Part shown: in pieces, positions 1-9,119 of the stretch | Layout: each line of letters opens with the position of its first letter | How positions within the stretch are numbered: the stretch's first letter is position 1 | Assembly: GCF_008634025.1 (NCBI RefSeq) | Contig: NZ_PDCM01000001.1 | Coordinates: 4,496,501-4,560,500 of the forward strand | Length of the DNA stretch: 64,000 nt | Source of the DNA: Streptomyces albofaciens JCM 4342 | GTDB lineage: Bacteria; Actinomycetota; Actinomycetes; Streptomycetales; Streptomycetaceae | Direction of reading: 5' to 3' | Position numbers and translations under genes: made by a program | Notes under the pieces: generated by a model | Seen by the model: only the letters and a program-made list of their open reading frames with translations | The model's database searches: none | Told to the model about the DNA's origin: nothing

Positions 1-1
1 T

Positions 2-553
2 GTGTCGGCACCCCTCGACACCCGCGTCCTGGCCCGGGTCGCGCCGGACGCCGACCAGGCCGCCGTGCGGCGGGCCGTACGCACGGCACTGTCCGGCGTC
101 GCGTTGGACGTACGGGTGGCCGGCGCCCCGAGCCCGGAGCACCTGCTGTCCGCGGACCGGGACGTGAGCCAGGTGCTCACGGCGGTGGTCGTCACCGTCG
201 TCGGCGGGTTCACCGTCATCGCCGTCCTCAGCACCCTGGTGCTGATCCTCGTCGGACGCAGACAGGAACTGGTGCTGCTCCGGCTGGTGGGCGCGGGCCG
301 GCGCCAGATCGGACGGATGCTGAGGGCCGAGGCCGTCATCGTGATCACCACCGGCCTGGTGGTCGGCACGCTGGCCGCCGCCATACCCCTCACGGCGTTC
401 AGCCTGTCCGTCACCGGTTCCCTGCCCCACCTCCCGCCGGTGCAGGCGGCGGCCATCGTCCTGGTCGTCGTGGTGACCGTCACCGCGGGTGCCCTGCTGC
501 CCGCGTGGCCGGCACTGCGCCGGCGGTGCCCGGCGGCGCTGAACCGCGAGTGA
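2..553 (+). CDS. ABC transporter permease, FtsX-type, C-terminal part
   Basis: The frame is open from the window edge, so the gene is probably cut at its 5' end; the GTG at position 2 is unlikely to be the true start. The visible 183 residues hold three hydrophobic segments at about residues 57-84, 111-135 and 148-170, with the charged loop GRRQELVLLRLVGAGRRQIGR between the first two. This order is that of the C-terminal FtsX/MacB domain of antimicrobial-peptide or lipoprotein-type ABC permeases. The protein would sit in the cytoplasmic membrane and work with an ATPase encoded upstream, outside the window. It is followed by a strong hairpin. Family assignment is firm; the substrate cannot be told. 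Confidence 0.75.
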   Translation: MSAPLDTRVLARVAPDADQAAVRRAVRTALSGVALDVRVAGAPSPEHLLSADRDVSQVLTAVVVTVVGGFTVIAVLSTLVLILVGRRQELVLLRLVGAGRRQIGRMLRAEAVIVITTGLVVGTLAAAIPLTAFSLSVTGSLPHLPPVQAAAIVLVVVVTVTAGALLPAWPALRRRCPAALNRE

Positions 554-582
554 CGGCCGGTCTTCTGGCCGCACCCCAAAGG

Positions 583-623
583 CGCGTACGGCCCCCACCG
601 GACTCCGGTGAGGGCCGTACGCG
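583..623 (+). terminator. Hairpin terminator after the FtsX-type permease
   Basis: A 12-bp perfect outer stem (583-594 with 612-623) encloses a second 6-bp stem after one mismatch, with a 3-nt loop. It begins 30 bp after the permease stop. There is no T-tract, as is common in Streptomyces. Confidence 0.65.
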
Positions 624-677
624 TGCTTCCGCGCGGGGCGGTGCTGCTCCAGCGGCCCCGGGACCGGTTCCCCGTGG

Positions 678-704
678 CCGGGCCCGTTGTGGGAACGGGC
701 CCGG
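678..704 (-). terminator. Hairpin terminator after the secreted protein
   Basis: An 11-bp perfect stem (678-688 with 694-704) with a 5-nt loop lies just past the stop of the minus-strand gene at 714. Confidence 0.6.
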
Positions 705-713
705 GGCGGGTTG

Positions 714-1457
714 TCAGGGCTGGACGTCGACGGCGGTTTCGGTGCGGAGGTCGTTGACGAAGCCGTTCTTGGCTACGCGCATCCAGTAGGAGTGGGTGCG
801 GACGTTGGCGGGGATGGCGGCGTCGCGCTCCAGTTTGCGGTGTGTGGAGGTGGCGCCGGAGGGGACGTCACGCTGGAACGTGTAGGGGTCCCACAGGCCC
901 AGTTCGCTGATGTAGAAGGGCTTGCGCTCCATCAGCATGACCAGGTCCGGACTGCCCTGCGGGGGCTGCCAGTTGACGCGTACGGTGGCCGCGTCCACGC
1001 GGTCGACCGAGGTGATCGCCGGCGCCTTCGGTATCGACGAGGAGGCGGCGGGCTTGAGGCCGTTGCTGCGGATGGTGCGCGGCACCCACTCCTCGTAGCC
1101 GTCGGGGTTGTCCAGTTTCCCCGTGACACGGAGTTCCGTAGGAGCCTGGTTCTGCCCGCCCGCGCACGCGTCGACCTGGGTGACCTTGCGCCAGCCCGAG
1201 GAGAATCTGACGTCGGCCTCCTTCTGGAACTTCAGCTCGCGGACCGTGCCGCCGAAGACTCCGCTGACGGCGTAGACGTAGCGGGAGTCGTGGTCGCGGA
1301 CGACTTGGTACGTGCAGCGGTCCACGGCCGCGGCGCGCGCGTCGACCGAGGCGGCGGGCGAAGGGGAAGGAGCGGCTGTGGCGACGCCCGCGCCTGCGGC
1401 GAGGACTCCGAGGCTCAGCGCGCACACAGTGATTCCGGCGGCGGTACGGGGCGGCAT
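714..1457 (-). CDS. Secreted protein, fibronectin-III-like C-terminus
   Basis: A 247-residue exported protein of unknown function. The ATG at 1457 is chosen because GGAGG lies 5 bases upstream on the minus strand and a classical signal peptide follows directly (MPPRTAAG, then a hydrophobic core ending in GVATAAP, cleavage near residue 29). Two cysteines (in DRCTYQ and VDACAGG) may form a disulfide. The C-terminal half contains KAPAITSVDRVDAATVRVNW, a pattern like the first strands of a fibronectin type III or similar beta-sandwich domain; this is a weak inference. It is monocistronic and divergent from the GH13 gene. The name of a family is not claimed. Confidence 0.75.
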   Translation of the reverse strand: MPPRTAAGITVCALSLGVLAAGAGVATAAPSPSPAASVDARAAAVDRCTYQVVRDHDSRYVYAVSGVFGGTVRELKFQKEADVRFSSGWRKVTQVDACAGGQNQAPTELRVTGKLDNPDGYEEWVPRTIRSNGLKPAASSSIPKAPAITSVDRVDAATVRVNWQPPQGSPDLVMLMERKPFYISELGLWDPYTFQRDVPSGATSTHRKLERDAAIPANVRTHSYWMRVAKNGFVNDLRTETAVDVQP

Positions 1458-2002
1458 GCGTCCTCCGGTGGCATCGAGGGGATCGAGCTGATCAAGGTCG
1501 GACGCTACCGGCAAAGAGCGGTCAAGCAAAAGTCAAGAAGTGGCAAAGAGGCGGGAATGAGTCAGGCCCGACGAGCTGGCGGGCGGAGCAGGACTCGGCC
1601 CGGACCGGGATGGTCTGCGGGTGGCCAGGGCTTCGCCGGGGGCGTTGCTCGACGGAGTCCGGGGCCCGTGCCCATGGCCCGTATCGCGGCAGTGGGCGAA
1701 ATCCGCTGTCCGATCGGTCAACCCGTCCTCGTACTGCCCCTGACAGGCAAGTGATCACCGGGCTCGCCGGGTTCACCGGCCGGAGGTCTGTGCCGTGGAT
1801 GCGAGCGGTCCGCCGCCCCGTACGGGACGCTGTTCCCGGGAGCCGTGGCGGTCACCCCGCCGACCGGTGTCCTGGTCCTGGTCTTCCGCCGTTCCCGTCT
1901 CCGACACGACCTCGGGGGTGTGAAGGGATGACGGAAACGGCGCCGACGCCGTTGTGCCCTAGGAGCGCTCCCACTGCGTACCGCGACCTGAAAGGCAGTC
2001 AC
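1458..2002. other. Divergent intergenic region, 545 bp
   Basis: This gap holds the promoters of the secreted-protein gene (minus) and the GH13 gene (plus). The part at 1505-1562 is unusually rich in A and includes AAGTCAAGAAGTGGCAAAG, so the minus-strand promoter is probably there. An in-frame ATG at 1928 (MTETAPTP) could extend the GH13 protein, but its purine stretch touches the ATG, so it is a poor start. No clear gene or sigma-type consensus pair was found. Confidence 0.4.
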
Positions 2003-3733
2003 GTGACCACGAAGCACCACGCCACCACACAGCAACAAGCCACCGCGAAGCGTCAGGTCACCACGGCCTCCGACCGGACCGGGCGTGCCCCCGGTACCCG
2101 CGAATGGTGGCGGCAGGCCGTCGTCTACCAGGTGTATCCGCGCAGCTTCGCCGACTCCGACGGCGACGGCATCGGCGATCTGCCCGGCGTGACCTCCCGG
2201 CTCGGCCACCTCGCCGGCCTCGGGGTGGACGCCGTCTGGCTCAGCCCCTTCTATCCGTCCCAACTCGCCGACGGCGGTTACGACGTGGCCGACTACCGGG
2301 ACGTCGACCCGCGCCTGGGCACCCTCGACGACTTCGACGCGCTGGTTGCCGAGGCCCACCGGCTGGGCCTGAAGGTGATGGTCGACATCGTGCCCAACCA
2401 CTCGTCCGACCAGCACCGTTGGTTCCAGGAGGCGCTGCGGGCCAGTCCGGGCTCCGCGGCGCGGGAACGGTACGTCTTCCGCGAGGGCAAGGGCGCGCAC
2501 GGTGAACTGCCGCCCACCGACTGGGTGTCGTGCTTCGGCGGCCCCGCCTGGACCCGGCTGCCCGACGGCTGGTGGTACCTGCATCTCTTCGCCCCGCAGC
2601 AGCCGGACTTCAACTGGGACCACCCCGAGGTCCGCGCCGAGTTCCGTACGACGCTGCGCTTCTGGTCCGACCGCGGGGTGGACGGCTTCCGCGTCGACGT
2701 GGCGCACGGCCTGGCCAAGGACCTGGCTGCGCCGCTCCGCGACATCGGCACCGTCGAGGCGTACGACCCGCAGGACCTGCCGGAGGACGGCAGCCACCCC
2801 TTCTGGGACCGCGACGAGGTGCACGGCATCTTCCGCGAGTGGCGCAGGGTCTTCGACGAGTACGACCCGCCGCGGATCGCGGTGGCCGAGGCGTGGGTGC
2901 GCAACTCCCGCCGCACCGCCTATGCCACGCCCCAGGAGCTGGGCCAGGCCTTCAACTTCGAGTTCCTGGAGGCCTCGCTGCACGCGGGCGAACTGCGCGC
3001 CTGCATCGACACCGCGCTCGCCGACGCGCGGGCGGCCGGGGCCACCGCGACCTGGGTGCTCTCCAACCACGACGTGATCCGGCACGCTTCCCGGCACGGC
3101 CTGCCGGAGGGCTGTGACGCGGAGGCGTGGTTGCTCTCCGACGGGCGGCAGCCGCCCCTGGACCGGGAGTACGGGCTGCGGCGGGCGCTCGCCGCGACCC
3201 TGCTGATGCTGGCGCTGCCCGGTTCCGGATACCTCTACCAGGGCGAGGAACTGGGCCTGCCGGAGGTCGCCGATCTGGACCGCGGCGCTCTGCGGGACCC
3301 GGTGTGGACCCGCAGCCAGGGCCGGTCGAAGGGCCGGGACGGCTGCCGGGTGCCGTTGCCCTGGCGGCGCACCGGCAGCTCGTACGGCTTCGGCAGCGGC
3401 GGGTCCTGGCTGCCGCAGCCGTCGTACTGGGGCGAACTGTCCGTGGAGGCACAGGAGGGGCGGCCGTCCGCGCCGCTGGAGCTGTACCGGAGGGCGTTGC
3501 ACTTGCGCCGCGGGTTGCTCGCGGACGAAGCGCTGGAATGGGTCGGCGGCGACGAGGCGGTGGCCGGGGGCCTGCTGCACTTCCGCCGCTCGGGCGGCTG
3601 GCACTGCCTGGCCAATTTCTCGGACACGCCGCAGCCACTGCCCGCCGGCACGCTGCTGCTGTCGTCGGCGCCCGTCACCGGTGACGAACTGCCGCCGTGG
3701 ACGACGGCGTGGGTGCGTACGGCGGCGGATTGA
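2003..3733 (+). CDS. GH13 alpha-glucosidase / oligo-1,6-glucosidase-like enzyme
   Basis: A 576-residue cytoplasmic glycoside hydrolase of family 13, which cleaves alpha-glucosidic bonds of maltooligosaccharides, isomaltose or sucrose-like sugars. All conserved regions are present: region I DIVPNHSS, region II GFRVDVAHG with nucleophile D232, region III AVAEAWV with acid/base E296, and region IV LSNHDVIRH with transition-state Asp D357. The N-terminal barrel begins WWRQAVVYQVYPRSFADSDGDGIGDL, classical for alpha-glucosidases. The GTG at 2003 is chosen because GAAAGG lies 7 bases upstream; an earlier ATG at 1928 is possible. The first 30 residues are Thr/Gln/Lys-rich and lie outside the fold. 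It appears monocistronic with a hairpin after it. Exact substrate cannot be read from the sequence. Confidence 0.88.
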   Translation: MTTKHHATTQQQATAKRQVTTASDRTGRAPGTREWWRQAVVYQVYPRSFADSDGDGIGDLPGVTSRLGHLAGLGVDAVWLSPFYPSQLADGGYDVADYRDVDPRLGTLDDFDALVAEAHRLGLKVMVDIVPNHSSDQHRWFQEALRASPGSAARERYVFREGKGAHGELPPTDWVSCFGGPAWTRLPDGWWYLHLFAPQQPDFNWDHPEVRAEFRTTLRFWSDRGVDGFRVDVAHGLAKDLAAPLRDIGTVEAYDPQDLPEDGSHPFWDRDEVHGIFREWRRVFDEYDPPRIAVAEAWVRNSRRTAYATPQELGQAFNFEFLEASLHAGELRACIDTALADARAAGATATWVLSNHDVIRHASRHGLPEGCDAEAWLLSDGRQPPLDREYGLRRALAATLLMLALPGSGYLYQGEELGLPEVADLDRGALRDPVWTRSQGRSKGRDGCRVPLPWRRTGSSYGFGSGGSWLPQPSYWGELSVEAQEGRPSAPLELYRRALHLRRGLLADEALEWVGGDEAVAGGLLHFRRSGGWHCLANFSDTPQPLPAGTLLLSSAPVTGDELPPWTTAWVRTAAD

Positions 3734-3770
3734 GCCGGGGCCGGTCCGGAGGGGCGCGGGTGTGCGGGGG

Positions 3771-3810
3771 CGGGACGGGTGGCGGCCGACCGGCAGGGCC
3801 ACCCGTCCCG
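3771..3810 (+). terminator. Hairpin terminator after the GH13 gene
   Basis: A 13-bp perfect stem (3771-3783 with 3798-3810) with a 14-nt loop lies 38 bp after the stop codon. Confidence 0.6.
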
Positions 3811-3927
3811 GTCCCGCCCGCCGGGCGGCGACGCCATCGGAGCCCTCTCGCCTGATCCAATCTTGGGGAGTTTGTGTAAAGATTCCCTGCCCGGCCCGGG
3901 TGGGCCGGGGTGTAAAGGGGAAAATTC

Positions 3928-5061
3928 GTGAAATCAACGACCCTCAGATCCGCCGTCGGCACGGTGCTCACCGTCGCCACGGCGGCCGTGCTGCTGCCCG
4001 CCGTGCCCGCGGCGGCGACCGCCCGTACCGGCGGGGTGGACCAGGCCACCGCAGAAACGTTCATCCGCACCGCCGACGCCCTGCTGACGCAGCGTACGGC
4101 GGCACTGCTCGACACCCGCTCCGCGCGGATAGCCCCGCTGCCCCGCAAGCAGGTGCGCCTGTCGGCGGGACTGGCGCGCGCCGAGAACGCCGGGGTCGCC
4201 ACCCTGCGCGCCCGCAAGCAGCGCCTCGCCGCCCTCGGGGAGGCGTACACCGCCGCCGACACCAAGGTCGCCGTGGACGGCACCCGGGTCACCGGCCGGC
4301 GCGCCACGGTCGAGGTGACCGAGAGCACCACGCTCACCTACAAGAAGATCCGCGGCGACGAGCCGGGCACCACCGGCTTCAAGGCCCGCCACGAACTCGA
4401 CTTCACCGCCGTCCCCGGCGGGACGTGGGAGCTGACGGGCATCCGGTCCAAGGACGACGGGCCCGGCGCGATCAACGCCCCCGCGCTGCGGGCGGCGGCG
4501 GTCGCGGACGACGGGAACACCATGCCCAGCGCGCCGCCCGCCTCGACCTCCCGGCCCCTGCGGGCCACCCCCCGCAAGCAGCTGACCGGCGGGTACGACT
4601 ACGCCGCGATGGCCGCGTACACGGAGAAGTACTGGCGGAACTACAACCCCCAGTACCGCAAGTTCAACGCGGACGGCGGCGACTGCACCAACTTCCTCAG
4701 CCAGGCCCTCAAGGCGGGCGGCTGGAAGCCCGAGGGCGGGGCCTCCTCCGACTACCGCAAGTGGTGGTACGACGCCAACGGCCAGTCCGACAGCTGGCTC
4801 GGGGTCAACGAGTGGTCCTGGTACGCGCTGAACTCCAAGCGCGTGACCAGCCTGTCGAACGTCTACCAGATGGACATCGGCGACGTCATGCAGATGGACT
4901 TCGACGGTGACGGGTCCAAGGACCACTCCATGATGACGACGTACCGCAGCAGCTACGGCGTGCCGTACCTGACGTACCACTCGACCAACACCTACCGGAA
5001 GTCGGTGGCGAGCATCATCGCGTCCTACCCGGACGCGGTCTACTACGCCTACCGCACCTGA
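3928..5061 (+). CDS. Secreted amidase-domain (Amidase_6) protein
   Basis: A 377-residue exported protein. The GTG start at 3928 has AAAGGGGAAA 3-10 bases upstream and leads into a signal peptide (MKSTTLRSAV, hydrophobic core, cleavage near PAAATA, residue 30). The C-terminal half (about residues 225-377) begins YDYAAMAAYTEKYW and includes GGDCTNFLSQALKAGGW, the signature of the putative amidase domain Amidase_6 (PF12671) with the catalytic-type Cys in DCTN; DHSMM and YHSTNTY supply likely His partners. The N-terminal half is an uncharacterised Ala/Arg-rich region. Such proteins are thought to act on cell-wall or peptide amides outside the cell. The gene stands alone, with a hairpin right after its stop. 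Confidence 0.8.
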   Translation: MKSTTLRSAVGTVLTVATAAVLLPAVPAAATARTGGVDQATAETFIRTADALLTQRTAALLDTRSARIAPLPRKQVRLSAGLARAENAGVATLRARKQRLAALGEAYTAADTKVAVDGTRVTGRRATVEVTESTTLTYKKIRGDEPGTTGFKARHELDFTAVPGGTWELTGIRSKDDGPGAINAPALRAAAVADDGNTMPSAPPASTSRPLRATPRKQLTGGYDYAAMAAYTEKYWRNYNPQYRKFNADGGDCTNFLSQALKAGGWKPEGGASSDYRKWWYDANGQSDSWLGVNEWSWYALNSKRVTSLSNVYQMDIGDVMQMDFDGDGSKDHSMMTTYRSSYGVPYLTYHSTNTYRKSVASIIASYPDAVYYAYRT

Positions 5062-5062
5062 C

Positions 5063-5104
5063 GGCCGGGCCGGGCGGTGTACCGCGAGGCACCGCCGCCC
5101 GGCC
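5063..5104 (+). terminator. Hairpin terminator after the amidase-domain gene
   Basis: Two stacked stems (5063-5070 with 5097-5104, and 5073-5079 with 5090-5096) separated by a 2-nt bulge form a 15-bp hairpin immediately after the TGA. Confidence 0.6.
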
Positions 5105-5205
5105 GCCCCGGTGATGTGATATGCGGCACCGGTGGATGATGATCGGCATGGTGCCTCTGTGATACTTGGGCCAGAACACGTGTTTTGGTGCCAGGGGGTA
5201 GGAAA

Positions 5206-6483
5206 ATGTCGAAGAGGAGCGTGCTCGGCACGCCGGCTCTGGTCACCGTGGCGGCGCTCGCCCTCGGCCTGTCGGCCTGCGGCTCCGACGACCAGGGCGG
5301 CGACGGGAAGCAGACGGCGGCGCCGGCCCAGGACTCGGCCCAGCCACGGCCGGCCCCGCGGGAGGACGGCAAGGGCAAGGACGGCACGACGCCGAAGCCC
5401 GAGGAGAAGTGGGACGGCAAGGTCAAGGTGCTCGGGGACGGCTCGACGTCGTACACCGGCCCGCAGCCGAAGCAGCCCAAGCCCGCGAGGCTCAAGCCCG
5501 GCGAGAAGCCCCCGCAGTTCGTGGTGTTCTCCTGGGACGGCGCGCTGGAGGGGGACGACCACCTCTTCTCCCATTTCCGTGAGGTCGCCAAGCAGAACAA
5601 GGCCCAGATGACGTACTTCCTCACCGGTACGTATCTGCTGCCGAAATCCAAGGCGACGATGTACAAGCCGCCGCAGCACAAGCCGGGCGCGTCGGCGATT
5701 TCCTATGCCACGGACGAGCACATCAAGGACACCCTGCGCCAGCTCCGGAGCGCCTGGCTGGAGGGCAACGAGATCGGCACCCACTTCAACGGCCATTTCT
5801 GCGGGGCCAAGGGCGGCGGTGACTGGAGCGTCGCGGAGTGGAAGAGCGAGATCCAGCAGGCGTATTCCTTCGTCCAGAACTGGAAGACGAACACCGGCTA
5901 CAAGAGCCTGCCGCCGCTGCCTTTCGACTACGAGAAGGAGCTGGTGGGCGGGCGGGCGCCGTGCCTGGAGGGCCAGGAGAACCTGCTCACCGCCGCCAAG
6001 GACTTCAAATGGCGCTACGACGCCAGCTCGCCGGGCGACTTCCAGGTGTGGCCGTCGAAGAAGAACGGCATATGGAATTTCCCGCTCCAGCTGCTGCCGT
6101 ATCCCAAGAGTGAGAAGCAGGTCCTGTCCATGGACTTCAACTTCCTCTACAACCAGTCCGGTGACAACACCAAGGGCGACCCGGCGAAGTACGAGCAGTG
6201 GCGGAAACTGACGCGGGACGGATATCTCAACGGATTCAACCGCGTCTACCACGGGAGCCGCGCGCCGCTGTTCATCGGCAACCACTTCGAGGACTGGAAC
6301 GGCGGCATCTACATGAAGGCCATCGAGGACGTGGTGAAGGCGGTGTGCACCAAGAAGGAGGTGCGCTGCGCCACCTTCAAGCAGGTGGCCGACTGGCTGG
6401 ACGCCCAGGACCCCGCGGTCCTGGAGCGGCTGCGCGGTCTGGACCCGGCGCAGATCACGGACTGGTCGTCGGTGGTGAAGTAG
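5206..6483 (+). CDS. Polysaccharide-deacetylase-like lipoprotein
   Basis: A 425-residue lipoprotein. The ATG at 5206 follows AGGAAA closely; the leader ends in the lipobox LGLSAC with the lipidated Cys at residue 25, so the protein is anchored on the outer face of the membrane. A Lys/Pro/Gly-rich linker (residues 26-105) leads to a NodB-type fold: FVVFSWDGALEGDD (the first metal-ligand region, TFDDG in classical members, here SWDGA), AQMTYFLTGTYLL, and NEIGTHFNGHFCG, which supplies the His pair. The altered first motif makes true deacetylase activity uncertain. It converges on the penicillin-binding protein gene, with a shared hairpin between them, fitting a cell-wall role. Confidence 0.78.
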   Translation: MSKRSVLGTPALVTVAALALGLSACGSDDQGGDGKQTAAPAQDSAQPRPAPREDGKGKDGTTPKPEEKWDGKVKVLGDGSTSYTGPQPKQPKPARLKPGEKPPQFVVFSWDGALEGDDHLFSHFREVAKQNKAQMTYFLTGTYLLPKSKATMYKPPQHKPGASAISYATDEHIKDTLRQLRSAWLEGNEIGTHFNGHFCGAKGGGDWSVAEWKSEIQQAYSFVQNWKTNTGYKSLPPLPFDYEKELVGGRAPCLEGQENLLTAAKDFKWRYDASSPGDFQVWPSKKNGIWNFPLQLLPYPKSEKQVLSMDFNFLYNQSGDNTKGDPAKYEQWRKLTRDGYLNGFNRVYHGSRAPLFIGNHFEDWNGGIYMKAIEDVVKAVCTKKEVRCATFKQVADWLDAQDPAVLERLRGLDPAQITDWSSVVK

Positions 6484-6542
6484 CCCCCGCCGTGGGTCCG
6501 GGGGCAGGAGCCCCCGCCGCGGTCCGGGAAGCCGTCCGGCGC

Positions 6543-6574
6543 GGTCCGCGAAGCCCCGGGGAGCTTCGCGGACC
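6543..6574. terminator. Bidirectional hairpin between convergent genes
   Basis: A 12-bp perfect stem (6543-6554 with 6563-6574) with an 8-nt loop lies between the stops of the lipoprotein gene (+) and the penicillin-binding protein gene (-) and can serve both. Confidence 0.6.
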
Positions 6575-6609
6575 GGTGAGCGGCCGGTGGACGCACCGGC
6601 CGCGGGCCC

Positions 6610-8658
6610 TCAGCGGCCGCTCATGTAGCGCGTCCAGATGTCGGTCGGGAGCGTGCTGCCGGCCGTCTCCTTGCGCTGCCCGCCGATGCCGTCCAGCGGC
6701 TGGAGCTCCTGGCTGCGCGGGTCGATGCGGGCGAGCGAGACGGCGGTCGACAAGGTGCCGCGGTAGCCGACGAACCAGGCGGATGTGTTGTCCTGCGCGG
6801 TGCCCGTCTTGCCGGCCGCGCCCGGACCGGCGGCCTTGGCCGCGGTGGCGCTGCCCCGGGCGACCGCCTCGCGCAGCGCGTCGTCCACGGCGCCCGCCAC
6901 GTTCTGCGGCAGCACCTGCTTGACGGCCGGCTTCCCGACCGGCACGTTGCTGCCGTTGCGCATCAGCCTGCCGACCGAATACGGCTCGCTGTGCCGGCCC
7001 CGGCCCGCGAACGTGGCGTACGCGTCGGCCATCCGGATCGCGCTGGGCGTGGCGGTGCCGAGGGCGAACGACGGCAGCTTCTCGCCGAGGCTGCTCTCCA
7101 GCAGCCCGGTCTGCACGCCGACCTTGCCCACCCGTTCCAGGCCCACGTCCATGCCCAGCTGCATGATCGCGGTATTGACGGAGTTCGCGACCGCGCTCTT
7201 CAGCGGGATCCTGCCCCAGGACTTCCCGCCGTCGTTCTCCGCCTTGGCGATCTTGCCGGCCCGGTCCCAGTACGGCCCTTCCGGGGTGAGCAGCGTGATC
7301 TTGTTGTTGCCGTCGTAGACCGTGGCCGGGGTGACCGGCGTACGGGGCTTGCCGCGCTCGCGCTCGACGCCGTCGCGCAGCGCCGCGGCGTAGACGAACG
7401 GTGTGAACGCGCTGCCCGCCGGCACCACGGAGGAGTTCGCGTCGTTGAAGCCCTGCTTGAGGTAGTCGGGCCCGCCGTAGAGCGCCACGATCCGCCCGTC
7501 CGTGGTCACCGAGGCCGCGCCGATGCGGACATTGCGGTCGGCCTGCCGGGTGTCCGGGTCGAGCTTGGCGCGCGCCGCGCCGACCGCCCGGGCCAGCGCC
7601 GTCATCCGGGGCTTCTCGAAGGTGGTGTGGATCTGGTAGCCGCCGAGGGCGAAGTCCTTCTCGGAGATGTCGGTGTGCGCGTCGACGTAGGCGCGGGCGG
7701 TCTCCACCAGGTAGCCGTTCTGCCCGGTCAGCCCGGCGGGCTTGGGCGGGGCCTGCGGCTCGGGGAAGCGGGTGTAGCCGTCCCGCTCCTCCTGGGAGAG
7801 CTTGCCGATGGCCACCATCCGGTCCAGGACCCAGTTCCAGCGCTCCACGGCGCGCTTGTGCGCGTCGGAGCCGAGCGCCGGGTCGTACAGCGCCGCGCCC
7901 TTCAGCAGCGAGGCGAGGAACGCGCCCTCGCTCACGTTCAGCTGCGAGGCGTCCTTGCCGTAGTAGGCGTGGGCGGCGCGCTGAATGCCGTAGGTGCCGC
8001 GTCCGTACCAGCTGGTGTTCAGATAGCGTTCGAGGATCTCGTCCTTGGACATCTTGTTGTCCAACTTGATCGCGATGAACGCCTCGGTGAGCTTGCGGGT
8101 GAACGTCTGGTCCTGGTTGAGGTAGGCGTTCTTGACGTACTGCTGGGTGATGGTCGAACCGCCCTGGGTGTCGCCCCCGGTGACCATCCGGGTGGCGGCC
8201 CGGAGGATGCCGCTGGGCGAGATGCCGCTGTCGGAGTAGAACGTCTCGTTCTCGGCGGCCAGCGCGGCCCACCGGACCTTCTCGGGGACGGATTCCAGCG
8301 GCATGTCCTGCCGGTTGATGTCGCCGGTACGGGCCATCTCGGTGCCGTCGGCCCAGTAGTAGACGTTGTCCTGCTGGGTGGCGAAGGCGTTCAGGTCGGC
8401 GGGTATCTCGGTCCGCGCGTACATGATCGCGAGAATGCCCGCCAGCACGCCGACGAAGGAGCCGCCGAGGCCCAGCGACTGGCGCCACGATGGTATCCAG
8501 CGCCGAAAACCGGTGCGCCCCGGTCGCGGGTAGGCCGGCCGGAGCCGGCGTATGCGGTGGTATCCGGCCCGCCACCACCGGAGGAGGAGGGCGGGCCATC
8601 GGCCGCCCGGAGCGGCTTCGGTGGTCCGGGCGTGTGCCCCTTTTCGACGTTCGATCAC
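6610..8658 (-). CDS. Class A penicillin-binding protein with altered SxxK motif
   Basis: A 682-residue bifunctional peptidoglycan synthase. Residues 1-60 are a basic cytoplasmic tail, followed by one membrane helix (GGSFVGVLAGILAIMYA). The GT51 transglycosylase domain is typical (ALAAENETFY with catalytic Glu, GGSTITQQYVKN, KDEILERYLNTSWYGRGTYGI). The transpeptidase domain keeps SVN (S493) and KTGT (K617), but the first motif reads PAGSAFTPF: S416 is present while the general-base Lys is Thr419 (codon ACA). The transglycosylase should be active; the transpeptidase is predicted to be impaired or atypical, with low beta-lactam affinity. The start at 8658 (ATG) lacks a strong ribosome-binding site. 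The gene stands alone. Confidence 0.87.
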   Translation of the reverse strand: MIERRKGAHARTTEAAPGGRWPALLLRWWRAGYHRIRRLRPAYPRPGRTGFRRWIPSWRQSLGLGGSFVGVLAGILAIMYARTEIPADLNAFATQQDNVYYWADGTEMARTGDINRQDMPLESVPEKVRWAALAAENETFYSDSGISPSGILRAATRMVTGGDTQGGSTITQQYVKNAYLNQDQTFTRKLTEAFIAIKLDNKMSKDEILERYLNTSWYGRGTYGIQRAAHAYYGKDASQLNVSEGAFLASLLKGAALYDPALGSDAHKRAVERWNWVLDRMVAIGKLSQEERDGYTRFPEPQAPPKPAGLTGQNGYLVETARAYVDAHTDISEKDFALGGYQIHTTFEKPRMTALARAVGAARAKLDPDTRQADRNVRIGAASVTTDGRIVALYGGPDYLKQGFNDANSSVVPAGSAFTPFVYAAALRDGVERERGKPRTPVTPATVYDGNNKITLLTPEGPYWDRAGKIAKAENDGGKSWGRIPLKSAVANSVNTAIMQLGMDVGLERVGKVGVQTGLLESSLGEKLPSFALGTATPSAIRMADAYATFAGRGRHSEPYSVGRLMRNGSNVPVGKPAVKQVLPQNVAGAVDDALREAVARGSATAAKAAGPGAAGKTGTAQDNTSAWFVGYRGTLSTAVSLARIDPRSQELQPLDGIGGQRKETAGSTLPTDIWTRYMSGR

Positions 8659-9076
8659 CGCTCGACCCTATGGGATGACTCACCGCACCTATGTTCTGCT
8701 CTGCCACGAAAACATTACGTTTCCGGGTCGGACGCTGCCGGACGGCCGCCCGGCGGCCCCGGGGGAGGGGCCGTCCGGCCCGGCCGGGCGGGGTGGTGCG
8801 CCGCCGGGGACCGGGGCGCGGCGCCCGGCCGTCGCATCTGCGCACGGGGGATCGGCCGTGGCGGGCCACGCGGTCCCCGGCGGCCGATGCGGAGGCCAAT
8901 TCGGCGCCGGGTCATGCTCGTGAAGCTGAATTGGGACTGTTATTCGACCGGTGGCCGGAATTCATGGGCGGGCGCAAATCTTCCATGGTGACCGGCAGGC
9001 GGTTACGCCGCGGTTACAGGTCGGATTTTGTCGTGATGCCGGGTCGGAGTTTGTGGATTCCTGGCATGCCGGGAAT
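8659..9076. other. Intergenic region, 418 bp
   Basis: It lies upstream of the penicillin-binding protein gene and downstream of the 9120-9632 gene. A GC-rich block at 8735-8890 carries no convincing reading frame. The sequence GGTTACGCCGCGGTTACAGG at 9000-9019 contains two GGTTAC boxes resembling those at 9684-9753; otherwise I see nothing in it. Confidence 0.3.
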
Positions 9077-9105
9077 GTCCAACCGCCCAATTGGGGCGGT
9101 TGGAC
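9077..9105 (-). terminator. Hairpin terminator after the 9120-9632 gene
   Basis: A 12-bp perfect stem (9077-9088 with 9094-9105) with a 5-nt loop begins 14 bp past the stop codon on the minus strand. Confidence 0.65.
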
Positions 9106-9119
9106 GTGGTGCCCGCGGG

